Assembly (NCBI GenBank): GCA_937934115.1 | Contig: CALHAH010000022.1 | Span: 23,119-87,118 of the forward strand | Origin: an uncultured Thermoanaerobaculum sp. | GTDB taxonomy: Bacteria > Acidobacteriota > Thermoanaerobaculia > Thermoanaerobaculales > Thermoanaerobaculaceae | DNA length: 64,000 nucleotides | Direction: 5' to 3' | In this document: in pieces, positions 28,006 through 36,287 of the stretch | Layout of the letters: each line of letters begins with the position of its first letter | Numbering within the stretch: the stretch's first letter is position 1 | The notes under the pieces: generated by a model | What the model was told of the DNA's origin: nothing | Database searches by the model: none | Seen by the model: only the letters and a program-made list of their open reading frames with translations | Made by a program: the position numbers and the translations under genes

Positions 28006-28695
28006 ATGTCAAAGGAAGGTGAGCACCATCACTGGAGGGGGCGTTGGGCGTGGCCGCACAGTTGGGAAGAAGCAGAGGGCTTTTTGAAGAGGATTGCCAT
28101 GGAGGTTCGCGAGGAGCCGCTGCCATGGGCACCCCACTGGTTGGTTGGGGTGGATGTGGCGTACGGCGTGACGCGCGCCTTTGCCGGCGTGGCGGCTTAC
28201 GATTTGGAAAAAGCTTCCGTTGCCGCTTCTTGGGTGGTCCCTGGTGTACCACCTTGGCCTTACCGGCCGGGATTTTTCTTTCTCCGGGAGGCACCCTTGG
28301 TGCTGGCGGCTCTAAAAGGTTTGCCGAAAAGGTCGGTGGTGGTCCTCCACGGTCATGGGCGTGCCCATCCCCTGCGGGCCGGGCTTGCCTCCGTGGTGGG
28401 GGTCTTACTTGAGCTCCCGACCATTGGATGCGCCGGCTCGCTTCTTTGCGGAGAAGCGACGGAACCGGGAGCAGCAGCTGGAAGCTGGAGCCCGATTTGG
28501 TGGGAAAAAAGACGGGTGGGTGCCTGGGTGCGAACCAAGGCTGGGGTAAAACCGGTGGTGGTTTCCGTGGGTCACGGGATCCGCTTGCAGGAGGCGGTGC
28601 ACCTGGTAAGCACCGCCAGCGTGTACCGTCTTCCCCAGCCGTTACGGGAAGCGGACCGCCTAGCCCGGCAGGTCATGAGGAGCTGCGGCGGGTAA
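28006..28695 (+). CDS. nfi: Endonuclease V homologue with substituted active-site residues
   Basis: Family fold of the deoxyinosine 3' endonuclease used in repair of deaminated adenine. Recognisable blocks: LVGVDVAYG (first catalytic Asp), PYRPGFFFLREAP (catalytic Glu), a GHGRAHPLRAGLASVVGVLLELPTIGC-type core, and SVGHGIRLQEAVHLV with the C-terminal His. The usual VDGxGxxHPRR motif reads LHGHGRAHPLR, so the second metal-binding Asp is His. The usual GxxKS reads GCAGS, so the conserved Lys is Gly. These positions correspond to Asp110 and Lys139 of Thermotoga Endo V by motif matching. The ORF is otherwise intact (229 aa), so it may bind without cutting, or be decaying. Confidence 0.75.
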   Translation: MSKEGEHHHWRGRWAWPHSWEEAEGFLKRIAMEVREEPLPWAPHWLVGVDVAYGVTRAFAGVAAYDLEKASVAASWVVPGVPPWPYRPGFFFLREAPLVLAALKGLPKRSVVVLHGHGRAHPLRAGLASVVGVLLELPTIGCAGSLLCGEATEPGAAAGSWSPIWWEKRRVGAWVRTKAGVKPVVVSVGHGIRLQEAVHLVSTASVYRLPQPLREADRLARQVMRSCGG

Positions 28696-28709
28696 GGGTC
28701 GGGGAACCT

Positions 28710-28739
28710 TTGCTCCAGGATACGCCAGTGACGTAAAAT
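28710..28739 (+). promoter_or_regulatory. Promoter of the NtrB/NtrC-like pair, leaderless
   Basis: TTGCTC (28710-28715), 18-bp spacer, TAAAAT (28734-28739). The ATG at 28746 lies six bases after the -10, so transcription probably begins at the start codon. Confidence 0.5.
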
Positions 28740-28745
28740 TAGGTG

Positions 28746-29792
28746 ATGGTCAAAAAAGGCGTAGCTGCGGTGGAGGAGGGGGTGCTTGCGCTCCTTTACG
28801 ATGCTGTTCGTTGTTTGCCCGCGGGTCTGATCGTGGTGAGCGAAGACGGCAGAATTGTGTTTTGCAACGAAAAAGCCGACGCCATCCGTGGTGTGGGAGA
28901 ACGATTGGGACGGCCTGTAGCCGAGTGCCATCCAGCCCGTTCGTTGCCGGCTTTGGAAGCGCTTTTGCACCGCTTCCGCGACGCTCCGCCCGACCGTGAC
29001 CACCCGGTGGTGGTGGAACGCGGGGAGAAATGGGAGGTTCTTTACCAACGCATCACCGGTGAGGATGGCAGGTTCCGAGGCGTGGTGTGGTTGGCCCACG
29101 ATATTTCTCGGCACAAGCTTATACAGCAGCAACTCTTGCACCACGAGCGTATGGCGGGCTTGGGGAGCATGGCCGCGCGGCTGGCTCACGACATCAAAAA
29201 CCCTTTGAACGTGGTAGCGGGTGCCGCCCACAACCTCAGGGGACTGGTTAGCGATCCGCTGGCACAGGAAATGGTTGCGCTCATCGAAACCCAGGTGCGG
29301 CGCCTGGAGGAGCTTTTGATGCAACTGCGAGAGATCACCCGTCCCCTAAAACCTCGCTTTGGCCAGGTGCGCGTGAACGAGTTTTTCCAGGAGTTCATGG
29401 GGAAGCAACCGCCGCAGATCCGCAAACAGGTGGAGCTCCTACCCTTGGATGAGGAGGCGGTGGTGCGTTTGGACCCGCAACTTCTAGGTCGCTTTCTGGA
29501 CAACGCCCTCGCCAACGCTCTCCACCACTCGCCCCGGGTTGTGGTGCGTCTTCAACTGGCCACCGAGCCGGAAGGGGAGTGGCTCGTGGTCAGCGTGCGC
29601 GACTTTGGCCCGGGCTTTCCCCAGGAGGTGCTGGAGCGGCTTTTTCAGCCTTTCGTTTCCACCCGACCTGATGGTTTGGGGTTGGGTCTCACCATCATGC
29701 GGGAAATTTGCGTGCTGCACGGTGGGGACCTTAAGGTGGAGAACCACCCCGAAGGCGGGGCAGTGGTCACCGGCCGGTTTGCTACCCGATGA
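28746..29792 (+). CDS. Soluble NtrB-like PAS sensor histidine kinase
   Basis: Cytoplasmic kinase with no membrane segment. A PAS domain (about 12-125: [24 protein letters not shown]) is followed by a HisKA box with the phospho-His in [23 protein letters not shown]. The ATPase domain has a divergent N box ([14 protein letters not shown]), [20 protein letters not shown] and [10 protein letters not shown]. The ATGA overlap with an NtrC-type regulator shows the pair works together. The immediate downstream target appears to be the sigma-54 nitrate respiration operon, so the PAS may sense nitrate or redox state. That is inference. Confidence 0.85.
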   Translation: MVKKGVAAVEEGVLALLYDAVRCLPAGLIVVSEDGRIVFCNEKADAIRGVGERLGRPVAECHPARSLPALEALLHRFRDAPPDRDHPVVVERGEKWEVLYQRITGEDGRFRGVVWLAHDISRHKLIQQQLLHHERMAGLGSMAARLAHDIKNPLNVVAGAAHNLRGLVSDPLAQEMVALIETQVRRLEELLMQLREITRPLKPRFGQVRVNEFFQEFMGKQPPQIRKQVELLPLDEEAVVRLDPQLLGRFLDNALANALHHSPRVVVRLQLATEPEGEWLVVSVRDFGPGFPQEVLERLFQPFVSTRPDGLGLGLTIMREICVLHGGDLKVENHPEGGAVVTGRFATR

Positions 29793-31129
29793 CGAATCAA
29801 GGCCGAGTTTTCCTCGTGGAAGATGAAGCCGCCGCTGTCCGGGTCACACAGCTGGCCTTAGAACGGGCCGGCTTCGAAGTCCTGGCCTGTGGGGATGCCG
29901 CCGCGGCGCTGCGCCGCTTCGACGAGGTGACCCCGGACGTGGTGGTGGCAGATTACCTTTTGCCTGGCCTTTCTGGACTTGAGCTCTTGCGGTACGTAAA
30001 CCGACGAGCCCCTGATGTGCCGGTGGTCCTCATTACCGGCCACGGCAGTGAGAAGCTGGCGGTGGAAGCGCTCAAGCTGGGTGCCTATTCCTACCTCCCC
30101 AAGCCGTTGGATTTCGAAGAGCTGGTGCTGGTTCTCCGTCGCGCGGTGGAGGTGAAGAGGCTGCGGGAGGAAAGCCGTCGGGTACAGCTGGAGAGCGCCA
30201 CCGCGGAGCTGGTGGGCCGCTCGCAAGCCTTAGCAGAGGTGCGCCAGCTGATCGCCGACTTGGCTCCCACTGAGGTGACCGTGCTCATCTTGGGTGAAAC
30301 CGGAACCGGCAAGGAACTGGTGGCCCGCGCCATCCATCGCGGTTCTCGACGCGCCCGCGGCCGCTTCGTGGCCGTGAACTGCGCTGCTATCCCGGAAACC
30401 CTTCTGGAAGCAGAACTTTTTGGCTATGTGAAGGGTGCCTTTACGGGTGCCGAGGCGCGTCGCGAAGGCAAGTTTGTGGCGGCCTCCGGTGGCACTTTGT
30501 TTTTAGATGAAGTGGGGGAGCTACCCCTTTCCCTGCAGCCTAAGCTTTTACGGGCACTGGAGGAAAAAGAAGTAACGCCACTGGGCTCCGACCGATCTGT
30601 GGCTGTGGACGTGCGTCTGGTGGCCGCCACCAACCGCGATTTGCAGGCTTTGGTCAAAGAGGGCAAATTCCGCCCCGACTTGTACTTCCGCCTCAACGTC
30701 GTGCCCATAAAGCTTGCGCCTTTGCGGGAGCGGCGGGAGGATATTGAGCCTCTGGTGCAGTACCTTTTGCCCCGCATAGCCGCCCGTCACGGAAAGCCCA
30801 TCCGTGACGTGGAGCCGGGGCTTTACGCGTGGCTGGCTGCCCAGGAGTGGCCGGGGAACGTTCGCGAGTTGGAAAACACCTTAGAACGCTTGGTGGTTCT
30901 TGCCGCTGATGGCGTCTTGCGTCCCCCTGCGGGTGCGAAGGGCGTGCTTTTGCCCTTTTATGAGGAAAAGGAGCGCGTGCTGGCGGCGTTTGAAAGGGAA
31001 TACCTGCGTTTCGGCCTGAAGATGGTGGCGGGAAACCTTTCAGAGCTTTCTCGGCGCTCGGGGATTTCTCCCAGGCACCTCTACAACCTCCTGCGAAAGC
31101 ACGGCTTACACCAGGAAAAAAGCGACTAA
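29789..31129 (+). CDS. NtrC-family sigma-54-dependent response regulator
   Basis: Receiver domain (about 1-120; VFLVEDEAA, phospho-Asp in [13 protein letters not shown], Lys in YLPKPLD). An AAA+ domain (about 140-375) carries Walker A GETGTGKE, the sigma-54 contact loop KGAFTGA and Walker [16 protein letters not shown]-terminal Fis-type HTH ends the protein ([31 protein letters not shown]). All parts needed for sigma-54 activation are present. Directly downstream are two CGGCA-N6-TGCCG palindromes and a near-perfect sigma-54 promoter, the probable target. No other family assignment is plausible. Confidence 0.9.
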   Translation: MTNQGRVFLVEDEAAAVRVTQLALERAGFEVLACGDAAAALRRFDEVTPDVVVADYLLPGLSGLELLRYVNRRAPDVPVVLITGHGSEKLAVEALKLGAYSYLPKPLDFEELVLVLRRAVEVKRLREESRRVQLESATAELVGRSQALAEVRQLIADLAPTEVTVLILGETGTGKELVARAIHRGSRRARGRFVAVNCAAIPETLLEAELFGYVKGAFTGAEARREGKFVAASGGTLFLDEVGELPLSLQPKLLRALEEKEVTPLGSDRSVAVDVRLVAATNRDLQALVKEGKFRPDLYFRLNVVPIKLAPLRERREDIEPLVQYLLPRIAARHGKPIRDVEPGLYAWLAAQEWPGNVRELENTLERLVVLAADGVLRPPAGAKGVLLPFYEEKERVLAAFEREYLRFGLKMVAGNLSELSRRSGISPRHLYNLLRKHGLHQEKSD

Positions 31130-31158
31130 CGCGCGAGCTTTTGCCCCGCGCCAAAATC

Positions 31159-31248
31159 CGGCATTGTTTTGCCGTTTTCCAAGATGTCTATGTTCTTTTT
31201 TGTCAGAACCTTACGAAACATAACCAAGTGTTCGGCAATGGAATGCCG
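31159..31248 (+). promoter_or_regulatory. Paired palindromes, probable activator (UAS) sites for the nitrate operon
   Basis: CGGCA-TTGTTT-TGCCG (31159-31174) and CGGCA-ATGGAA-TGCCG (31233-31248). Both have the same half-sites and 6-bp spacer; their centres are 74 bp apart, about seven helical turns. They lie about 100 and 170 bp upstream of the -12 of the sigma-54 promoter. The first copy is followed by TTTT and might double as a terminator of the regulator gene. Confidence 0.6.
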
Positions 31249-31323
31249 AGGGCACCATGCCTCCGCGGCGTCGTCACCAGAGTTAAGCTGTTGCCAAAGC
31301 GTGACATGTCGTCTTTTATGTAT

Positions 31324-31340
31324 CTGGCATGCCTTTTGCT
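31324..31340 (+). promoter_or_regulatory. Sigma-54 promoter of the nitrate respiration operon
   Basis: CTGGCATGCCTTTTGCT: GG at -24 and GC at -12 separated by exactly 10 bases, matching TGGCAY-N5-TTGCW. The Rieske ATG at 31362 follows with a GGGAGG ribosome site. Confidence 0.8.
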
Positions 31341-31361
31341 TCCAGACTTGCGGGAGGTGCT

Positions 31362-31805
31362 ATGGCCGAGAGGGATCGTCGGGAGTTTCTGGTAAACCTC
31401 ATCTTGGGTTTGTCTGTGGTCCCAGGTTTTGCCTTGGCAGCTCGGCATGTGTTGCGCTACCTCGTACCGCCGGAAGCCCAGCGGAAAACCGAGGTGCGCC
31501 TCACGCGGCTGGCCGATTTGCCTGTGGGTGGCGGCCGGGAATTCAAGGGGGTTTTGGGCAACGACTTGATTGTCGCGCGTTTGCCTTCCGGGGACGTTAG
31601 GGTCTTTTCCTCTATTTGCACACACTTGGGTTGCCACGTGCAATGGGATCAGGTGGCGGGAAACTTCCTGTGCCCATGCCATCTGGCGCGGTTTGACACG
31701 GAAGGTAAGGTGCTGGGCGGTCCCCCCCCCGCGCCCCTACCGTCGTTTCCGGTGCGCGTGAGCGGGCAGGACGTGTACGTGACGGTGCCGGTAAAGGAGG
31801 GGTAA
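31362..31805 (+). CDS. Rieske [2Fe-2S] protein of a bc-type quinol-oxidising complex
   Basis: Membrane-anchored iron-sulfur subunit that takes electrons from quinol. It has an N-terminal RDRREFLVN segment with a hydrophobic helix (LILGLSVVPGFALAA), compatible with Tat-dependent membrane insertion. The cluster ligands are CTHLGCHVQW and CPCHLARFD (Cys-x-His...Cys-x2-His), with the extra disulfide-type Cys pair. The PPPAPLPSF turn follows. I use the ATG at 31362 behind GGGAGG; the track start at 31329 lies inside the sigma-54 promoter. First gene of the operon; cytochrome b follows after 3 bp. Confidence 0.9.
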   Translation: MAERDRREFLVNLILGLSVVPGFALAARHVLRYLVPPEAQRKTEVRLTRLADLPVGGGREFKGVLGNDLIVARLPSGDVRVFSSICTHLGCHVQWDQVAGNFLCPCHLARFDTEGKVLGGPPPAPLPSFPVRVSGQDVYVTVPVKEG

Positions 31806-31808
31806 GGC

Positions 31809-32924
31809 ATGGCCAATCAGCGCGCATTACCGAAGTGGCTGCGGTTTTTGCGGGAACGGGTACCGGTTAACATTGAAATTTTCGAGGAGTTGTCCAAGGA
31901 ACCCATCCCCCACCACATGAAGAACTGGTGGTACTGCTTGGGCGGGACGCCCCTCATGCTGTTGGCCATTCAAGTGGTCACCGGCATTCTTTTGACTTTT
32001 TACTACCGTCCATCCCCCGACGAAGCCTACAACTCGGTGCGCATGATTACCGAAGAGGTTCCCTTTGGTTGGTGGATCCGCTCGGTGCATCACTGGGCTG
32101 CCAACCTCATGGTTTTGGCGGTGGGTCTCCACCTGATCCGGGTGTTTTTCACCGGTGCGTACCGTAAGCCCCGGGAACTGAACTGGGTGGTGGGCACTGG
32201 GTTGTTGTTTACTACCTTAGGGTTCGCTTTTACCGGCTACGCCTTAGTTTACGATCAGCTTTCTTACTGGGCGGCCACCGTGGGCACCAACGTGGCGGAA
32301 CAGTTCCCACTGATTGGCCCATGGATCGCCAAGCTCCTGCGAGGGGGTGAGACCGTTAACCCCACCACCCTTACCCGCTTTTTTGTGTTTCACGTGGGGG
32401 CCATGCCGACCCTGATGGTGATCTTCTTGGGTTTGCACATTTTCCTGTTGCGGATTCATGGGGTTATGGAGTTAGAAGCCCCGCCGGAAGTTCAAGAAAC
32501 ACCCCTTACGGTGGAAGAGGATCGCGAAGGTAAGCGCCGCTTCGACCCTAACCGATTTTTTGCTTTCTTCCCTGACCACGTGACGACCGAGTTGTTGGTG
32601 GGCATGTTCCTCCTCACCCTGGTCACCATGCTCGCCATTGTCTTTCCCGCCCACCTCGGCCCGCCGGCCAACCCCGACGAAACTCCCTTGCATATCAAGC
32701 CCGAGTGGTACTTCTACCCGGTGTTTCGGTGGTTGAAGCTCGTTCCTCTGTGGGCAGCCATGGCCGGTCTACTTTTAGGAGGTGTGGCTTTTGTGTTTTG
32801 GCCTTTCGTTGACGGCTGGATCCGCAAAGTGAAACCACGTAGCGAGTTGGGAACGGTCATTGGTGCGGTGGCGGCTTTGCTTTTGGTGACGTTCCTGCTT
32901 TGGGAAGCTTTAGCGACGCACTAA
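31809..32924 (+). CDS. Cytochrome b (fused b6/subunit IV type) of the bc complex
   Basis: Integral membrane subunit with about eight helices in 371 aa, the size of cytochrome b6 plus subunit IV joined. Heme-ligand histidines appear as VHHWAANLMVLAVGLHLIRVF and FHVGAMPTLMVIFLGLHIF. The Qo-site PEWY motif is present (KPEWYFYPVFRWLK). No cytochrome c1 gene follows; multiheme cytochromes encoded downstream probably accept the electrons. This is a common layout for alternative bc complexes tied to anaerobic respiration. Confidence 0.9.
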   Translation: MANQRALPKWLRFLRERVPVNIEIFEELSKEPIPHHMKNWWYCLGGTPLMLLAIQVVTGILLTFYYRPSPDEAYNSVRMITEEVPFGWWIRSVHHWAANLMVLAVGLHLIRVFFTGAYRKPRELNWVVGTGLLFTTLGFAFTGYALVYDQLSYWAATVGTNVAEQFPLIGPWIAKLLRGGETVNPTTLTRFFVFHVGAMPTLMVIFLGLHIFLLRIHGVMELEAPPEVQETPLTVEEDREGKRRFDPNRFFAFFPDHVTTELLVGMFLLTLVTMLAIVFPAHLGPPANPDETPLHIKPEWYFYPVFRWLKLVPLWAAMAGLLLGGVAFVFWPFVDGWIRKVKPRSELGTVIGAVAALLLVTFLLWEALATH

Positions 32925-32939
32925 AAGGAGGGAGGGTTT

Positions 32940-34313
32940 ATGAGTCTTCAGTTTAAGAAGATCGTCGTGGCCATATTTGCCTTGGCCTTTACTGCTGCGG
33001 TGATCATCGTGGGACTAATCGAAAAAGAGCGGGCCAAGCCCGAAAAGGCGGCGGTAGCTTACGCCGATGAGGTCACCAAGGCGTGTATTAAGTGCCATGA
33101 CGAAAAACACGCGGCGGTGGATTGGAGCCGGCAGTGGGAGCAGTCCCGGCACGCGCAAAAGGGCATTGGCTGTATGGCTTGCCATGAGGCCAAGGACGGT
33201 GACAAAGACCTGTGGCTGCACGAGGGCTACAAGATCGCCACGGTTCCTTCGCCTTTGGACTGCAAATCCTGTCACGAACAGCAGTTTAAGGAGTTTACCG
33301 AGTCGCACCATGCCAAGGCCGCGCAGTTCATTGGCTCCTTGGACAACCTCTTGGGTGAAATTGTCGAGGGCCCCCCAGCGGCCAACTTGGGGTGCAAGCA
33401 GTGCCACGGTTCCACGGTGCAAATCCAACGGACGGGCGACCCGAAGACCGATGGCTTGCCCCTGCCTGGCTCGTGGCCCAACACTGGCATCGGTCGGGTC
33501 AACCCTGATGGGTCCCTGGGAACCTGCACCGCGTGTCATACCCGTCACATGTTTTCCAAAAAGCAAGCCCGGGAGCCCCGTACGTGTGGCCGTTGCCATA
33601 TGGGTCCTGATCACCCCCAGATGGAAGTTTACGAGGAGTCCAAACACGGGATCATGTTTGCCGCCTGGCGCGAAAAGATGCGTTTGGATGCTGACGAGTG
33701 GATCGTCGGCAAGACCTACACGGCGGCACCTACGTGCGTGACCTGCCACATGGGTGCTACGCCTACCATGAAAGCCACCCATGACGTGGGGGCTCGCATT
33801 TCCTGGACTTTGCGGCCACTTTTCTCCAAGCGCTTAGAAAACTGGGAAGAAAAGCGCGACCGCATGAGGAAGGTATGCCTGGAGTGCCACGGCAAAAACT
33901 GGGTGGACAACTACTTCGTGATGTTTGATGACGCCGTGGAGCTGTGGAACAACAAGTTCGCCAAACCCGCCAACGACATCATGGAAAAGCTCAAGGCCGC
34001 CGGCAAGGTCACGGCCACACCCTTTGACGATCCCATCGAGTGGACCTTCTACGAGCTCTGGCACCATGAGGGCCGTCGGGCGCGGCATGGCGCTTCCATG
34101 ATGGGGCCCGACTTTACCCAGTGGCATGGGTTTTACGAGGTGGCCAAGCACTTTTACACCAAGTTCCTGCCTGAGGCGGAACGCCTCCTCCCTGGGGTAA
34201 CCGCAGGTATTAACCAAATCCCTGAGCATGCGTGGCGCCAGGGACTTACCAAGGAGCAAATTCAGCAGATGCTGGACTTTTATCAGAGCCGTTACCAGCA
34301 AAGGGTGCAGTAA
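32940..34313 (+). CDS. Octaheme cytochrome c of the hydroxylamine oxidoreductase family
   Basis: Periplasmic multiheme enzyme anchored by an N-terminal helix (IVVAIFALAFTAAVIIVGLI). Eight CxxCH motifs are present: CIKCH, CMACH, CKSCH, CKQCH, CTACH, CGRCH, CVTCH and CLECH. The C-terminal region WHHEGRRARHGASMMGPDF and QWHGFYEVAKHFY is typical of HAO-family proteins. Family members either oxidise hydroxylamine or reduce nitrite and related nitrogen compounds. The neighbouring napA favours reduction here. Whether the crosslinking Tyr of true HAO is present needs an alignment. It could instead serve mainly as electron conduit from the bc complex. Confidence 0.85.
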   Translation: MSLQFKKIVVAIFALAFTAAVIIVGLIEKERAKPEKAAVAYADEVTKACIKCHDEKHAAVDWSRQWEQSRHAQKGIGCMACHEAKDGDKDLWLHEGYKIATVPSPLDCKSCHEQQFKEFTESHHAKAAQFIGSLDNLLGEIVEGPPAANLGCKQCHGSTVQIQRTGDPKTDGLPLPGSWPNTGIGRVNPDGSLGTCTACHTRHMFSKKQAREPRTCGRCHMGPDHPQMEVYEESKHGIMFAAWREKMRLDADEWIVGKTYTAAPTCVTCHMGATPTMKATHDVGARISWTLRPLFSKRLENWEEKRDRMRKVCLECHGKNWVDNYFVMFDDAVELWNNKFAKPANDIMEKLKAAGKVTATPFDDPIEWTFYELWHHEGRRARHGASMMGPDFTQWHGFYEVAKHFYTKFLPEAERLLPGVTAGINQIPEHAWRQGLTKEQIQQMLDFYQSRYQQRVQ

Positions 34314-34389
34314 GCAAAAAGGGTGGCCAAGGCCTCCCCTTTTCCCCTGGTCTTGCGAAAACAAGACCAAAGATAAGGAGGATGCGGTG

Positions 34390-35901
34390 ATGAAACGATG
34401 GATGGTTGTCATGATGGTCACGGCAGTTGTGGGTTTTGCGTGGGCGCAAACCCCCCCAGCGCAAGCTGGCCCAGAAAAGCCAAAGCTTTCCTTGAGCCTT
34501 TCTGGGTTTTACGAATTTAACGGCTACACTCAAAACAACTTCTTCTTTGGGGCACGGCCTTCGGGTTTGGTCACCGACCATGACGATTACGCCGTTCAGC
34601 TCTTGCGTCTGCAGAGCGAGTTGGCCTACGGACCCAACCTCAAAGCCGTGATGCGGGTGGACTACGCCCAAGGAATCTGGGGCATTGACGATCAATACCG
34701 CGATAATTTCCGTCCGGGATTTTCCAACCTTTACAACAACAAGGACACTAACTCCACCGTCCATGTGGACTGGGCCTACGTGGAGTTTAACGCTACCAAG
34801 CTAGCAAACACCACCTTCCGCATTGGCCGCATGAAGAACGCCTTGGGTAACCTCTTGGTATTGGATCAGGACGGTGATGGGGTGCAGGTGGTCAGGAAAT
34901 TCGGCGACTGGAACGCAACGTTAGCCTGGACGAAGATGTACGAAGGTGCTGATAGCCTCACCGACAATGCGGTGGGAACCACCAACGGCAAGGATGCCGA
35001 TCTTTTCTACTTGAATTTCCAGGGCAAGGTTAAGAATTTTGACCTGGAGCCGTTTTTCGCGTACTACACTGACCGCGGCTACCGCGATGGGACTACCTAC
35101 CTCCCCAACGAGCTCCAGTACTTCAACGCTCGCTTTCGCCCTAACATCACCAGCGCGCAGGTGGCGGGTGTGGCCTTTTCCGGGAAGGTAGGCAAGCTGA
35201 GCCTCAAGGGTGAGGTGGACTATCTGACGGGCAAGGACAAAGTCCGCAACGCTAACTCCGGCCCTTTCCAGCTCTTGGACGTGAACAACGGCGACTTGCG
35301 CGGCTACAACGTTTACGTGGATGCCAGACTGCCGGTGGGCAAGACCACGCTCGGAGCAGTCTTTGGCCTAGGCTCCGGCGATGACGATCTCATGTCCGGC
35401 AAGGGGAACATCAACAAAATCCGCACCAACGGGTTTTTCTACATCACGGAAATTTGGGAAGACTCCATCATGCCCGATGAAGAAGGAATTACGCCTCAGG
35501 GCTTGGGTTCGCCCGCATCCCGTGGCTACCGGGAGTTTGAAAACACCACGCTTTTGCAGCTAAATGCCACCTTCCCCCTGCGCCCGGACCTGAAGCTCTT
35601 CGTTTCGGGGACGTACATTCGCGCCACGGAAGCCCTGCACCCTTGGGCTGATCTCAATCGCAACGGCGCCATTGATCCCGGTGAGTTTGGTGCTGCGTCT
35701 TCCCGCGATCTGGGCAAAGAAATTGATTTCAAGCTGGACTGGACGGTGATGGACAACTTGGTGTGGACGCTGCGGGGTGGCTATTTCTGGCCAGGTGACG
35801 CGGCGTTGTACCTGGTGAACGGCAACAACCTCCACGCCAAGAACGCTTGGGAGCTGCGGACCCAGCTCACCTTTACCTTTGGTGGGCTGAAGATCATGTA
35901 A
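34390..35901 (+). CDS. Outer-membrane beta-barrel porin-like protein
   Basis: Signal peptide (MKRWMVVMMVTAVVGFAWAQ) followed by about 480 residues of alternating aromatic/polar strands typical of porins (LSGFYEFNGYTQ, VDWAYVEFNATKL, GYNVYVDARLPVG). The protein ends with an LRTQLTFTFGGLKIM final strand. A DLNRNGAIDPGEF segment resembles a calcium-binding EF-hand-like loop. The ATG at 34390 lies behind AAGGAGG; the track's earlier start overlaps the octaheme gene. Its place in the nitrate operon suggests passage of nitrate/nitrite across the outer membrane, or a scaffold for cytochromes. Both are inference. Confidence 0.75.
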   Translation: MKRWMVVMMVTAVVGFAWAQTPPAQAGPEKPKLSLSLSGFYEFNGYTQNNFFFGARPSGLVTDHDDYAVQLLRLQSELAYGPNLKAVMRVDYAQGIWGIDDQYRDNFRPGFSNLYNNKDTNSTVHVDWAYVEFNATKLANTTFRIGRMKNALGNLLVLDQDGDGVQVVRKFGDWNATLAWTKMYEGADSLTDNAVGTTNGKDADLFYLNFQGKVKNFDLEPFFAYYTDRGYRDGTTYLPNELQYFNARFRPNITSAQVAGVAFSGKVGKLSLKGEVDYLTGKDKVRNANSGPFQLLDVNNGDLRGYNVYVDARLPVGKTTLGAVFGLGSGDDDLMSGKGNINKIRTNGFFYITEIWEDSIMPDEEGITPQGLGSPASRGYREFENTTLLQLNATFPLRPDLKLFVSGTYIRATEALHPWADLNRNGAIDPGEFGAASSRDLGKEIDFKLDWTVMDNLVWTLRGGYFWPGDAALYLVNGNNLHAKNAWELRTQLTFTFGGLKIM

Positions 35902-35912
35902 AGGAGGTGGTT

Positions 35913-36287
35913 ATGAAGGCAAGACTTCTTGTTGGCCTGCTGGTGGTGTTGCCCTTGGTGTTGGCGGCAGCGCCACCAAAGAAAACGAGGGCAGTGCACC
36001 CCCAGGTGGACACTCAAGAAGCCTGCGACGTCTGCCACCGCGAGGTGACCCCGGAAGTTGTAGAGGCTTGGTACCAAAGCCGCCACGGACTCATGAACGT
36101 GAAATGCTTCGTGTGCCACGGCACGGTTGGACCCGAGTTTGTGCGCCGGGCACCGGTATCCCGGTGTGTGGGGTGCCACAACGACAAGGTGGATTCCTTG
36201 GCCAACCCCTTTTTCAAAGGGAAGGATTGTTTTTCCTGCCATGCGGGGCATGAGCTCAACCCCCATAAGATTGGAGGTGGAAAATGA
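35913..36287 (+). CDS. Periplasmic tetraheme cytochrome c, probable NapA partner
   Basis: A 124-aa protein with a cleavable signal peptide (MKARLLVGLLVVLPLVLAAA) and four CxxCH sites: CDVCH, CFVCH, CVGCH and CFSCH. It shows the compact spacing of small cytochrome c3/c7-like carriers. The ATG at 35913 follows AAAGGAGG. It overlaps napA by ATGA. No napB or napC is present in the operon, so this cytochrome is the best candidate for delivering electrons to NapA. Confidence 0.85.
   Translation: MKARLLVGLLVVLPLVLAAAPPKKTRAVHPQVDTQEACDVCHREVTPEVVEAWYQSRHGLMNVKCFVCHGTVGPEFVRRAPVSRCVGCHNDKVDSLANPFFKGKDCFSCHAGHELNPHKIGGGK

Noticed and set aside
31192-31209. GTTCT-N8-AGAAC inverted repeat upstream of the Rieske gene
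   Set aside because: Single imperfectly placed copy with a T-rich loop; no second copy or known binding family to support it.
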